Shown: one piece after another, positions 9,123 to 19,282 of the stretch | How positions within the stretch are numbered: position 1 is the stretch's first letter | How the letters are laid out: each line of letters begins with the position of its first letter | NCBI GenBank assembly: GCA_963813345.1 | Contig: CAWEYR010000014.1 | Coordinates: 62,001 to 126,000, forward strand | DNA: 64,000 bases | Direction of reading: 5' to 3' | From: CAWDDA01 sp963813345 | GTDB lineage: Bacteria; Acidobacteriota; Blastocatellia; RBC074 | Notes under the pieces: model-generated | The model's database searches: none | What the model saw: the letters and a program-made list of their open reading frames with translations, nothing else | Told to the model about the DNA's origin: nothing | Program-made: the position numbers and the translations under genes

Positions 9123-10839
9123 GCTCCGCGTAACTCCTCGGCTTCCTGTTTCTCCTGCTGTCGAGCCTGATACATACCTTCGATCTCTGTTTTGAAAAAC
9201 TCCGCAATCGAGCCGCGCTTCAGCTTGCCGTTAGCCGTCAACAGTCCGCTCTCGATTGTCAGCGGTTCCTTGCGAATATGATAGCCACGAACCTGACGAT
9301 AGTGCGGCATTGCCGAGTTGACAGTTTCAAGCGCAGAACCAACGCTCGCGGTGTCGACATCACCTGTAATGATCGCCGTCAGGAATCCTCTACCATTTCC
9401 ATGAAGGACGACGTTGCTTGCTTTTGGCAATGCCTGTCTGATCTGTTCTTCGATAGGTTCCGGCGCGATGTTGTGACCCGAACCCAGAATGATCAGATTC
9501 TTGATCCGGCCGATGACAGCCCAGTTGCCACGCTCGTCGACCTCTCCCTGGTCGCCTGTGTGAAACCATCCGTCTGGGATCGAAGCACGAGTCTCCTCGG
9601 GCCGGTTCCAATAGCCCTTGAATACGTTGGGTCCGCGTACGAGAATCTCGTCGTTTTCGCCCAACCGCATTTCTACGCCAGGAATAGCCGGACCAACGCG
9701 ACCCGGTTCGTAATCGAGCGGATCGTCCATGGTACAGATCGCTGTCGTTTCGGTCAGCCCATAAACCTGTAGAACCGGGATGCCGAGCATCATAAAGAAC
9801 GACTGCGTTTCTTTCGATAGTGGGGCCGACCCGCAGATCAGGGCCTTCAAATTGACGCCGATCTTTTTCCTGATTGAATCGAAAATCAGGCGCTGGCCAA
9901 GAGACTGCCAGACCATTCCGCTTACGCTCGCGATGCCCATCACGGTTTGCAAGCCACGCGGCTTTGCTTTTCGCGTAGAGCGTCTTTATCCAGTCCGGTT
10001 TCTGTGCAATCTGACCCTCAACACCCGTCCTGATGCGTTCGAGCAGGGCTGGAACATTCAAACAGTATTGAGGCGATGCAAGCTTGAGCTCATCTGCCAG
10101 TTTCTCGAGATTTGTTGAAAGCGTCAGAAGGCTGTTGCGGAGGAGACAAGAAAGAAGCAGTATCCACGATCCAGCGAAGCAGAAGGGAAGATAGTGAAAG
10201 ACCTGTTCGGCTGCGGTCTGGCCCTGCATCAGCCTGTCGAGGCGGGCGCCCGTGCACGAAAGCATGTGATTCACATTCCCGACATCGAGCACCACACCCT
10301 TCGGAACACCTGAGGTGCCTGAAGTGTAGATAATCGAAACCGGATCGCTATCTGCAAGCGGGCTCAATGTGAGGCTCTTGAGGGGCTTTGCCCGCGACTG
10401 AAGCTGGGAACATCTCGTCAAACAATGCAATACGTGGCAACGTAATCGCTGGCAACGCGACATCTGACGCGTCACTCCACGCACTTCGTATTGAATCGGC
10501 CAGGGTATTTGTGTCAGAGAGGATGAGCGATACCCCTGCGTCCTTCATCATAAAGACGAGCTCGGCTGGAGCTTGTCGAGCGTACAGCGGCACCACAATG
10601 ATACCTTCGGCCATGAGCGCGAGGTCAGCTGCTACCCAGCGAATGCTGTTCCCGGCGAGCAGAGCGCAGCGATCGCCTTTCTTGAGACCCGTTGACCGCA
10701 GAAACTTGCGCGCGGCTTCAACCTGATCGGATAATCCCAGGCCATTTACAGTGACCAGCGCACCATCTCGCACTTCGCGCAGAATGGCATCATTGGGGCT
10801 GGTAACCAGGCGATCGAATATCTTTTCGAGGAAGTTCAT
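9119..10839 (-). CDS. Long-chain acyl-CoA synthetase (AMP-binding), two frameshifts
   Basis: Second adenylate-forming enzyme of the operon, about 573 residues once joined. In order: N-terminal SIRWVAADLALMAEGIIVVP, the P-loop YTSGTSGVPKGVVL, VYGLTETTAICTMD, WFHTGDQGEVDERG, and IGRIKNLIILGSG leading into the lid domain. The first break is near 10382-10393 (GGGG/TTT/CCC runs, plus strand), the second near 9968-9971 (TTTT); each is repaired by removing one base. Style is closer to FadD15/long-chain synthetases than to the other ligase in the operon, so the two probably load different acyl chains or carriers. Confidence 0.85.
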
Positions 10840-12248
10840 CCGTAGTTCTCGAGAATACGCTGGAGCGTCGGAGTCAGCGGTGGGAGGTAATCATCCCAGG
10901 TTCTGGCACCAGGACGCACCGGGAAATCCGGATAGCATTCGAGGAGCTGCTGTTCAAAAAAGACGCCCATATGAGCGAGCACCTTGAGGTTGCGGGCTAC
11001 CGTCTTGCCGATGCCCTCGCGAATGCCTTCGTGTTCCGAAAGCAGCCTGCGCATGATGACCACCAGTTTCTCTTCAAGCTCCGGGTCGTCAACAGTGAGC
11101 ATGAGATCAGAGTGTCCGCGTTCGTGCATCAGATTGCGAATCCGCTCATCCATTGTTACCCCTGCAGAGGCTACAAAAGCGGGCATGCACGTGACGATGC
11201 CATGAAACCGCGAAGAAACCATAAGGTGAGCCTCGCGAAGAATACTGACAAGCTGATACATGTCATACTCCGCGGACCAGAAAACCGGCACCCCGCCGAG
11301 CCTCTCTGACATCCTTCGGCAGGCGTCAATATCGAGGCTTTCCATCGCTACCAGAACTACAAATACATTGTGCTCCCGGCGGAAACGCTCGACCGCATTC
11401 GACATTGCAGAAAGATAGTTCTCGTAGGCGGAGGTCACTTTGGGTCCCGAATTATGGAAGTAGACCGAGCGGTAGTGGCTCTCTTTGTAGGCTCCAGTCA
11501 GGGTTTTTGCGGCAAGTTTTGCGACCGATGCCTTTACCGGCCACCAAAACGGGTTGATAGGACAGACGGCCATAACAGGAGTCGATTCATCCCATCCGGA
11601 GTCGCGCAACGCCTTGCGGCCAAAGTCTGAAGCCAGAGGCTCGAATGTCCAGGCGGTATCGGTGCCAAGTTCGGTCGCAACGCCAAGTTTGCCGAGTACA
11701 GTTTGCGACTCCTGGTTTCTCGTTATGATCATGGACTGCTTGCAATATCGTGAACACATGTTTGCAAGGGTCGGATCCATATACCCGGCCTCTGCGCCGT
11801 AGCCAATACTCAACTTGTTCTGAGCCGCAGCAATGCCGAGCGACCCGATCATCATCGTTGTCAACGCATTCGCAAACTTGCTCTTGAACATCGAGCCTTC
11901 ACACGCGACTACTCCATCATGCTTTGGCACTTCCGAGTAAAGAAACGGTGGAAATATCTGCGGCAGCTCGACCTGTCTGATGCCATTGAAATAACCGCGC
12001 GTCAGCTCGGGATTGTGAGTCAATACACTCAATTCGGAATGGTCATCACCCAGTATGCGCCGGATCTGGCGGAGCATCTCTTCTACACGCACGTCCGAGC
12101 CGGTGTTGCGAGTGCCATTGTAACCCGTAAAAAGCAGCCGCAATTTGCGTCCGGGCTTCCATCGCTGGCCGGACCCGAGCATCCATTTGACCTTCGAAAG
12201 CTCAACGAGGCCGCTGACCCATGCCTCGAGAGCGAGATCCATACTCAT
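10836..12248 (-). CDS. Polysaccharide pyruvyl transferase family protein (CsaB/WcaK-like)
   Basis: Cytosolic protein of 470 residues with the pyruvyl-transferase fold: N-terminal LLFTGYNGTRNTGSDVRVEE, where family members have a G-x-x-G-N-x-G-D pattern, and C-terminal MVSSRFHGIVTCMPAFVAS, the conserved SxRxH motif thought to bind phosphoenolpyruvate. It keeps Arg and His of that motif (SRFHG). Usual substrates are sugars of surface polysaccharides. Its position between an SDR reductase and an acyl-CoA synthetase, coupled to both by 4-bp overlaps, is unusual and suggests a glycolipid or lipid head group as target (inference). Confidence 0.88.
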   Translation of the reverse strand: MSMDLALEAWVSGLVELSKVKWMLGSGQRWKPGRKLRLLFTGYNGTRNTGSDVRVEEMLRQIRRILGDDHSELSVLTHNPELTRGYFNGIRQVELPQIFPPFLYSEVPKHDGVVACEGSMFKSKFANALTTMMIGSLGIAAAQNKLSIGYGAEAGYMDPTLANMCSRYCKQSMIITRNQESQTVLGKLGVATELGTDTAWTFEPLASDFGRKALRDSGWDESTPVMAVCPINPFWWPVKASVAKLAAKTLTGAYKESHYRSVYFHNSGPKVTSAYENYLSAMSNAVERFRREHNVFVVLVAMESLDIDACRRMSERLGGVPVFWSAEYDMYQLVSILREAHLMVSSRFHGIVTCMPAFVASAGVTMDERIRNLMHERGHSDLMLTVDDPELEEKLVVIMRRLLSEHEGIREGIGKTVARNLKVLAHMGVFFEQQLLECYPDFPVRPGARTWDDYLPPLTPTLQRILENYG

Positions 12249-13381
12249 CTAACAACCATCTCCTTCTTTTCTGACCATTCCCGGTAAGGATAAGTGAAGT
12301 TGCCATCCCGGCTGAACTTGAGAAGCGGATAACAGTAGTTCGAGAAAGGTACTGGTTCTGACCCGAGCTCATTCACAACCCTTGAATTGTCAAATACCGT
12401 ATTGAATGTGAGGTAGGGCAGGAATACCTTCAGCAGCGAGGCACTCTGACCGATCGCAGTACCGCGACGGTTCGCAAGAAAATCAACAGTGCTCGAGAAC
12501 GCCGACTCGAATGAAGGAAAAAATAGTGGCCCCTTCCTATTTCCAGCGCGCGCAATCGCATCCGTCAGCTGGCGGAAAGTCTGCGATTTCACGCCGGATG
12601 AGAGGTGATAGATGTCATGTGAAGGCGAAGGCTTCTGGTGAAGCGTTGCAATTGCGCTGGCTACAAAGTCGACGTTGACAATATCAAGCTGGTCGTCCGG
12701 TCGAAAAGGAAGCGCCGGAAGTGACGCGAGAAACACGAAACTGCGAACCATTTCGAACTGCGTTGTCTCGGGGTATCGGCTGTCACCAAGCACGATGCTC
12801 GGTCTGAAGACGAGGTGCGAAACATCAGGGAGCAGCTCGTTGACCATATGCTCTGTGAACTTCTTCGTGCGTGCATACGGATCAAAGTCCGAGAGTTCCC
12901 AATTGATGGCAGTGTCTTCTTTTACAGTTTCATTCTGCCGGGCACCGGCGACGGCAACTGTCGAAACGTGGCTGAAGCGGCGAAGCCCATTTGTGGCCTG
13001 CGCAGCCTGCGCCAGTTTGACGACTTCAAGAGTTCCGCGCAGGTTGACGTTCAGGCAACTCTTCTCGCTTCTCCGGTTGAGAGAGGCAGCGCAGTGAATT
13101 ACTGAGCTCGTCTGGCGCACCAGGTCGCGGTAGTCAGAATCGCTCAGCCCGAAATGCGGAATCGTGATGTCGCCTCTGAAGACCTTGATTCGCGAATGGA
13201 TGAACTCTGAGTACTGATCTTCGCTTAAATGAAGTTGCAGGCCACGCCACAGCCGCGAGAGTGATTCCCGTTCGTCTTTGGCCCGCACCAGCAGGTTGAG
13301 TCGAACCGAATCCTCGGTTAGCAGCTTCGCTGCGACGTGAGCGCCAAGGTAACCGGTCGAGCCGGTTATGAAGATCGACAT
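12245..13381 (-). CDS. NAD(P)-binding SDR/thioester-reductase-like protein (NAD_binding_4)
   Basis: Extended short-chain dehydrogenase of 378 residues. The Rossmann motif GSTGYLG is at residues 7-13, VIHCAASLN is the mid motif, and YARTKKFTEHM supplies the catalytic Tyr-x3-Lys. The domain resembles the reductase domains that release thioester-bound acyl chains as aldehydes and the NAD-binding half of fatty acyl reductases. Substrate could be acyl-ACP or acyl-CoA, or an aldehyde/ketone formed by the larger reductase upstream. It sits 8 bp after that gene and overlaps the pyruvyl transferase by 4 bp. Confidence 0.85.
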   Translation of the reverse strand: MSIFITGSTGYLGAHVAAKLLTEDSVRLNLLVRAKDERESLSRLWRGLQLHLSEDQYSEFIHSRIKVFRGDITIPHFGLSDSDYRDLVRQTSSVIHCAASLNRRSEKSCLNVNLRGTLEVVKLAQAAQATNGLRRFSHVSTVAVAGARQNETVKEDTAINWELSDFDPYARTKKFTEHMVNELLPDVSHLVFRPSIVLGDSRYPETTQFEMVRSFVFLASLPALPFRPDDQLDIVNVDFVASAIATLHQKPSPSHDIYHLSSGVKSQTFRQLTDAIARAGNRKGPLFFPSFESAFSSTVDFLANRRGTAIGQSASLLKVFLPYLTFNTVFDNSRVVNELGSEPVPFSNYCYPLLKFSRDGNFTYPYREWSEKKEMVVR

Positions 13382-13388
13382 AGCCTGA

Positions 13389-15716
13389 TCAGGTCCCTAC
13401 CGTTTCATCTGCGAGGATAGCCCGCCGTCCCGCCCGAGCGGTCTCGGGCTCAGGCTCGGACCGGGCAAGCCTGACTTCGCGGCGAGATCGAACGTCACCA
13501 GGCCGCCCTTCGATGATCGGGTATGACCATTTGCGGAGAGCCGGAATATGCACGTTTATCCAGTAGTCCCACCAATCGATGCTCGCGGCATCATAACCGA
13601 ACTCGCGGAGCTCATCCTGGGGAAGACCAGCCGATAGAATCTCGACATTCCTCGCTTCAAATACGTGGACATTGTGCAGAATGAATGGTTCGTAAAGCTC
13701 GATCAGCTTTTCCACGCGATCAAGGTCGCGTTCCCGGCGAACAAGAGGTGAACGTGCCATTGGCAAAGGCGAGGTGATTTTTAGCAGAGCCTGAACGACA
13801 GCCTTCTGCCGCGGCGCCGACAGCTTCTGGTAGCGCTCTTTTGATACAGGAATTGAATCGAACATCGAAAGCAGACGATACTCAAAGTCCGGCTGCGCGC
13901 GATAATGCTTCCGGTGAGCCAGGCCGGTCAGCTCGATTGAGCGTCGCATATTGCACGGGTTCGATGCAGAAGTAGCCAGCTGATATATCTGTTCGTGTTT
14001 GCGCTCGATGAGAGCAGCTGAGATCAACAGCATTCCACGACAGACAAGGTCTACCGGCACGATGTCGAGACACTTCCGCCCATTTGAGGGAAGCTGACGG
14101 AAGTATGTGCCAAGGAGGTAAGAGAGAGGTGCCGAAGTGTTCACGCCCTCGTTCCATCCACGGAAAGGATCGTCAGTCGAGGTTTCAACAATAGAAGGTC
14201 GAACGATGGTTATCGGAAGGTTCTTGCCTCGCGACGCGAGAAGGGATTCGGCAAGACTTTTCGTGAGCGTATACGTATTCGGCCAGCCGAGCTCAGCAGC
14301 GCGCTTCATTCCTGTTTCGATGAGCTCGTCTCTTACCCAGCGGGAGCGCAGCTTCTTCAAGTGAGCGTCGAATTCGCTGTCAGACAGAATCTTCTTCGCG
14401 CGAGATCGTACTGTTTGACTGAGTTTCTCCGTAATTTCTGTCGAAACCGATCGAGAATCGATCTCGCTGACAAGGTCTTTTAGATGCAGATACTCGGTCT
14501 CTGCACTGAAGTCCTCACGAAATTGCGGGTTATAGTCAGTGTTGAGCTGCTCGCCGATTCGCCCGTCGCGAAAGCCGACGACATAACATGTCGATAGATG
14601 GAGCAGCGCAGCATTGCGGCACTCTTTCTGAAACTCGATCAGATTCGCGACTCCATCGATATTTATTGAAAGCGCCAGCCTTAAATCCGGATTGAAATCG
14701 GTTAAGCCGGAACTATTAATGATTAAATCTACTTCGCTAAGTAGACGGCGTTTTATCTCGGGTGCAATTCCGATCCCCGGCAAACTGACGTCACCTTCAA
14801 TAACTTCAACACGTTCGCGGATGAAATCGGCGAATCGGTCGCGCTGGGTCTCCTGAAGCTCGTCAAAGACAGGTGACTCTTCGAGTATCTTTTCAAAGCG
14901 GCGAGAGGCCGACGTCGATCGCTGTTTGCGGATGAGGACAATGACCCGTCCGATATCGGGAATGCTCTTGAGAATCTTGGCAAGCAACACTTTCCCAATG
15001 AATCCGGTGAATCCGATCAGGAGTATTGTCTTTCCCTCAAGTGACCCGCGCACCGAGATATTGTTGACACCGTGCAGAGCATCGAAGAGGACGAGCGGCC
15101 CGCGCACACCGGTCATAGTTTCGCGTGATGGTCTGACTGCGCTTGCGAGAATCTCTTCGTGATGGGCAAATCCGAGTCTCGCTGCAAGTCTTTCCGCGGA
15201 TATTCGTCCGTCAATCTTTCGTCCGATGATTCGTGCCAGAAACTGGCGCGGTCGAATCACGGGGCTTTCGAGACGGCCGGTAGCGAGGCCATCGCGGAAC
15301 TCGAGCCGGTTGGCTATCAGCCGGTTGACGCCAAGATGCCGTGCGAGTGGCCGCATGACGTGGTCGAGACCCTGGCTCACGAGGACTACGTTGTCGCCCC
15401 TCGATACAATGCCGGACAACATTTCGACTGCCGCGGAGCGCAGTTGAGGCTTAAGAACGTAGTCGAAGTACTCCTCGCCCAGTAAGTCGAGGCGGTCTCT
15501 GCTCACGCCCCGGAGCAGGGTATGAAGGACTCGAGTCGCGAAGATCCGGTCGATCGCATAGAGAAGCGGCCGCACAAGGGCGAGGAGAAACAACCCGCCG
15601 CGACGCTTCCAGCGCTCCGAGAAGGTCTGCGCGTTCCAGGTAAAATAGGCTACCGGGCGCACTGCGCTCAGATTGAGCAGACTCCCCTCTACCCGCCAGT
15701 AGATGGTGGGGGACAA
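13389..15716 (-). CDS. Degenerate HAD domain fused to fatty acyl-CoA reductase
   Basis: About 775 residues from a TTG preceded by AGGGG 8 nt upstream; a longer TTG start at 15806 lacks a ribosome site. Residues 1-220 resemble a HAD-IB phosphatase (WRVEGSLLN, LVSQGLDHVMRPLARHLG, RDGLATGRL), but the DxDGT motif reads RVEGS, so nucleophile and acid/base Asp are gone. Residues from about 228 form a fatty acyl reductase: GFTGFIGK (235-242), NSSGLTDFNPDL, catalytic YTLTKSLAE, then a C-terminal region ending WWDYWINVHIPALRKW, as in the FAR_C domain. It should reduce acyl-CoA to an aldehyde or alcohol. As first gene of the operon it sets the theme of fatty alcohol-derived lipid. Confidence 0.88.
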   Translation of the reverse strand: MSPTIYWRVEGSLLNLSAVRPVAYFTWNAQTFSERWKRRGGLFLLALVRPLLYAIDRIFATRVLHTLLRGVSRDRLDLLGEEYFDYVLKPQLRSAAVEMLSGIVSRGDNVVLVSQGLDHVMRPLARHLGVNRLIANRLEFRDGLATGRLESPVIRPRQFLARIIGRKIDGRISAERLAARLGFAHHEEILASAVRPSRETMTGVRGPLVLFDALHGVNNISVRGSLEGKTILLIGFTGFIGKVLLAKILKSIPDIGRVIVLIRKQRSTSASRRFEKILEESPVFDELQETQRDRFADFIRERVEVIEGDVSLPGIGIAPEIKRRLLSEVDLIINSSGLTDFNPDLRLALSINIDGVANLIEFQKECRNAALLHLSTCYVVGFRDGRIGEQLNTDYNPQFREDFSAETEYLHLKDLVSEIDSRSVSTEITEKLSQTVRSRAKKILSDSEFDAHLKKLRSRWVRDELIETGMKRAAELGWPNTYTLTKSLAESLLASRGKNLPITIVRPSIVETSTDDPFRGWNEGVNTSAPLSYLLGTYFRQLPSNGRKCLDIVPVDLVCRGMLLISAALIERKHEQIYQLATSASNPCNMRRSIELTGLAHRKHYRAQPDFEYRLLSMFDSIPVSKERYQKLSAPRQKAVVQALLKITSPLPMARSPLVRRERDLDRVEKLIELYEPFILHNVHVFEARNVEILSAGLPQDELREFGYDAASIDWWDYWINVHIPALRKWSYPIIEGRPGDVRSRREVRLARSEPEPETARAGRRAILADETVGT

Positions 15717-15843
15717 ATCATTACCCCTGGCTGTCGGAACTTCTGTCACAGCTCTTATTTGACTGACCTCACAAGCTTTAGTGGAAAAGCGTGAATACGC
15801 AACCAACCATGAAACCGTAATGATAACATCAAGTCAAGTGGAC

Positions 15844-15939
15844 GGTGGTCAGTGGTTTGAGTTCGAAGCTTCAGCTTGTGGTCACAATGTAACCACAAGC
15901 TAAAGCTTGAACTCAAACCACGCTTCGACCACTGACCAC
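15844..15939. repeat. Palindromic repeat, family B, long form
   Basis: Inner arms TTCAGCTTGTGG and CCACAAGCTAAAGCTTGAA (approximate complement) are extended outward by GTGGTCAGTGG and CCACTGACCACC. It lies in the promoter region between the divergent lipid operon and the Cys-rich/TonB genes. Confidence 0.75.
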
Positions 15940-16001
15940 CGGCCACTGACCACTCCCCGCCCGTTGACTCCACCTCATAAACCGCCTAGGATCGCGATAT
16001 C

Positions 16002-16394
16002 GTGTTCAAAACGTTGCGTGCAGGCTTCTTGCTGGTTCTGGCTCTCTGCCAGATAGCTCCGGCCGTCGCCCTGATGCAGCCGCCGGCGGTGACCTGCGGA
16101 ATGGAGTGTTGCCTCGAGAGCGGCGTCGAATGCTGCGTCGTTCAGCATCGCGACGGTGTTGATTCCCACGAAAGCAAAGTCTCCGCAACCAGAATTACTT
16201 CGCCCTGTCCTTCCAACTGTGCCCTCATATCGGCAGGATTTCAGCGTGTCGCTCTTAACTCCGGGCCTCGCGCCGTGTCGCTCTCTTATGTTGCAACGGC
16301 CCTCGTAATTGCTGATCAATTCCCCGGCTTTGAGCGAGATCCTCTGATCATTGGCTCCGTCGCACCTCGCAGCCCTCCATATAGTCTTTGCTGA
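16002..16394 (+). CDS. Small Cys-rich exported protein
   Basis: Protein of 130 residues, GTG start with AGGA about 10 nt upstream and a clear signal peptide (FLLVLALCQIAPAVAL). The mature N-terminus carries a dense cysteine cluster, CGMECCLESGVECCVV, with more Cys further on, and the C-terminus ends SVAPRSPPYSLC. I recognise no named family. Such Met/Cys-rich exported proteins beside TonB receptors can be linked to copper or other thiophilic metals, but that is inference. Its stop overlaps the start of the receptor frame, so the two are probably co-expressed. Confidence 0.7.
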   Translation: MFKTLRAGFLLVLALCQIAPAVALMQPPAVTCGMECCLESGVECCVVQHRDGVDSHESKVSATRITSPCPSNCALISAGFQRVALNSGPRAVSLSYVATALVIADQFPGFERDPLIIGSVAPRSPPYSLC

Positions 16395-19233
16395 AAATTC
16401 GATACGTCAATTGGACAAAGCAGATCTGCGGTGGAACCAGCGGGGTGGTGCGGTGTTCCGTGTACGTTGGGTTGTCGATAGCTGTTTACTTGTGCGTCTT
16501 TGGCTTTCCGTCTTTTGCACAGTCCGTCAGTTCCGCAAACTTGACAGGACTCGTACAGGACGGAAGCGGTAGTGTCATAGCAGCAGTTCGCATGACGGCG
16601 ATCAATCTTGAGAAGAACCAGCAGTGGTTTACTACAACCGATTCTCAGGGGCGCTATCATTTTCTTTATGTTCCGGTGGGGCGTTATCAGCTTCGTGCCG
16701 AAAAGGATGGGTTCCAACCTGTAGAGCACAAGATCACGCTTACAATCGGACAGTCGCTCGAAGTGCCAATCCGTCTCATCGTTCGAGGCATAACGGAACA
16801 GGTGAACGTGACCGGTGAATTGCCGCTTCTTGAGTCAACCAGATCAGAGCTTGCCGAAACCATCCTTACACGCGAAGTTGATAGCCTTCCGCTCAACGGT
16901 CGAAACTATCTCGATCTTGCGGCTTTGACTCCGGGTGTCTCGCGTGGGAATCCGGTAGGGAATCAACGCTTCGCTGAAACGTCTGCAGTGCCAGGTACGC
17001 AGATATCCGTAGCTGGTCAACGAAACATCAACAACGGTTTCATAATCGATGGGCTTTCGGGAAATGATGATGCCGCTGATTTGCCGGGAACTTTCTTCAG
17101 CCAGGAGGTCATAAGGGAGTTTCAGGTCATTCCTTCCGGAGGCGTCGCCGAATTCGGCCGTGCGTCAAGTGGTATTGTCAACGTCGTTACGCAATCGGGA
17201 GGCAACGCCTGGCACGGTCGTTTCTATGGCTTCCTGCGCAATCAAAGGGTGGATGCGCGGAACCCGCTCGCGCAAACGAAAGACCCGCTAACACAGGCTC
17301 AGTACGGGGCGACCGCCGGTGGGCCAATTATTCCCGGAAAGACATTCGTTTTCGGCAATTTTGAACAGACACGACTGAACAACTCGGCAGTAGTCACAAT
17401 CCAGCCGGCCAACGTAATAGCCATCAACAATGTTCTCGATCAAATCGGTTTGTCGAGTGCGCGTATTGCGACAGGTATTGTCCCAACCGGATATGACTCG
17501 ACCAACGTTCTTTTAAAGGTTGATCATCGATTGAATGATGCGAACATGCTGGCTGCGCGTTATAGCTTCTATGACATAGACAGCTTCAATGCGCGTAGCG
17601 TTGGCGGGTTGAATGCCGAGACTCGCGGAACTGCGCTTGTGAATCGTGACCAGACGGTGGCTTTGAGCGGGCTGACAACATTCTCGAGTCGGACGGCAAA
17701 TGAACTCAGGCTGCAGTTCACGCGAAGCCGGCTTGGAGCACCTCCCAACGATTTGGTTGGCCCGGCAATCAATATTGCCGGGATCGCGAATCTGGGCACG
17801 TCGACTACATCGCCAACCCGGCGCGACATAGACCTCTTCGAGATCGTTGACAACATCACACTGTTGAAGGGTGACCACTCGATCAAAGTGGGCATCGATT
17901 TTCTCTACAACAGGATCAACATAGGATTTCCTGGTGCGCTCCAGGGCGCGTATAACTTTTCGTCGATCGCCAATTTCCGTTCGGGCACATACACACAGTT
18001 TCAGCAGGCGTTCGGCGATCCAATTCAATTTCAATCGAACCCCAATCTCGGCATTTTTGTTCAGGATCAATGGCGAGTAAACCGGACAGTGACTGTCAAT
18101 GCCGGGCTCCGTTACGACTTGCAATGGCTGCCTGATCCGATTGGAACGGACGCGAACAATGTGGCGCCGCGGCTGGGGATAGCATGGGCGCCGAACGGCG
18201 GGAGTCTTGTAGTTCGAGCAAACTACGGAATCTATTTCGAGCGTATTCCGTTGAGAGCGACATCGAATGCGCTTCAACGTGATGGATCGAAGTACCGCGT
18301 GGCGCTTTTCACATTTGGCCAGACGGGTGCACCGACATTCCCGCAGGTTGCAAGCTCGTATCCGCAAGGATTTCTGCCGAGTGTAACGACGATTGATCCT
18401 TCGATCGACAACGCATACTCGCAACAAGCCAGCCTGCAGCTGGAAAAGAGTTTGACTTCGAACACGACATTGTCAGCGGGTTACCTGTATACCCGCGGAC
18501 TGCACTTGATACTGCAGCGTAATGTGAACGTCCCAAGGTTTCCCGCATCGGCAGGCGTTCCAAACCTTGGCCGGCCAAACCCGAACTACGCAAATATCAC
18601 TCGCTACGAGAGCTCAGGTGATTCGTATTATCACGGAATGGCAGTCTCGCTGAGCCGTCGATTCAGCCAGTGGTTTGGCGCACGACTCTCCTATACTCTT
18701 TCAAAAGCGATCGACAATACGGGCAATGCTTTTTTCTTTCACGCCGCAGGATAACTTCAATCTCCGAGATGACCGTGGGCTGGGAGATAATGACCAGCGG
18801 CATTTGCTCGCTGTGAGCGGTACGCTTGAAGCCGCTTTCGCGGATGACGAAAACATCTGGAAGCGAATACTTTCCGGATTCCAGGCGAGTTATGTCTTTC
18901 GATATGGTTCTGCCCTGCCATTCAATATCGTGACGGGAACTGATCGGAACAACGATACGAACGTCAACGATCGCCCCGTAGGCGTTGGACAGAAACACCG
19001 GGCGAGGATTCGACTTTGCGGCGCTCGACTTGCGCCTCAGTCGACAAATCCGCTTGAGCGAGAGATTCAGGTTGGATGTCATCGCCGAAGCATTCAACAT
19101 ATTCAACCGAGCTAATTACCAGATCCCGAATAACACGTTTGGACCCGGCACTGTTCCTCCGCCCGCGTTTGGCCGGCCAACAGCTGCCGCTGATCCAAGA
19201 CAGATCCAATTTGGTCTGAGGATCGTCTATTGA
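16388..19233 (+). CDS. TonB-dependent receptor, Oar-like with carboxypeptidase-regulatory domain, two frameshifts
   Basis: Outer-membrane protein of about 948 residues. Signal region ends near FPSFAQS; residues about 50-130 are a CarboxypepD_reg beta-sandwich (LTGLVQDGSGSVI ... YVPVGRYQLRAEKDGF); then a plug domain (LPLNGRNYLDLAALTPGV, GQRNINNGFIIDGLSGND, ASSGIVNVVTQSG) and a barrel ending PRQIQFGLRIVY. This is the typical acidobacterial Oar/cirA layout. The frame breaks at a T6 run (18730-18735) and at GG (18987-18988); removing one base at each restores NAFSFTPQDNF and GVDRNTGRGFDF. Start is uncertain: the TTG is only the first in-frame option and the true start may be a later GTG near the signal peptide. 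Ligand unknown. Confidence 0.88.
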
Positions 19234-19282
19234 AGCAGTAGTGAAATAGTAGTGAACCAGTAAAGAGACCCAATCGGAGGTG

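Noticed and set aside
17513..18427. Minus-strand frame of 304 codons within the TonB receptor gene
   Set aside because: Antisense to receptor sequence with clear family motifs; Arg/Cys-rich composition typical of a shadow frame.
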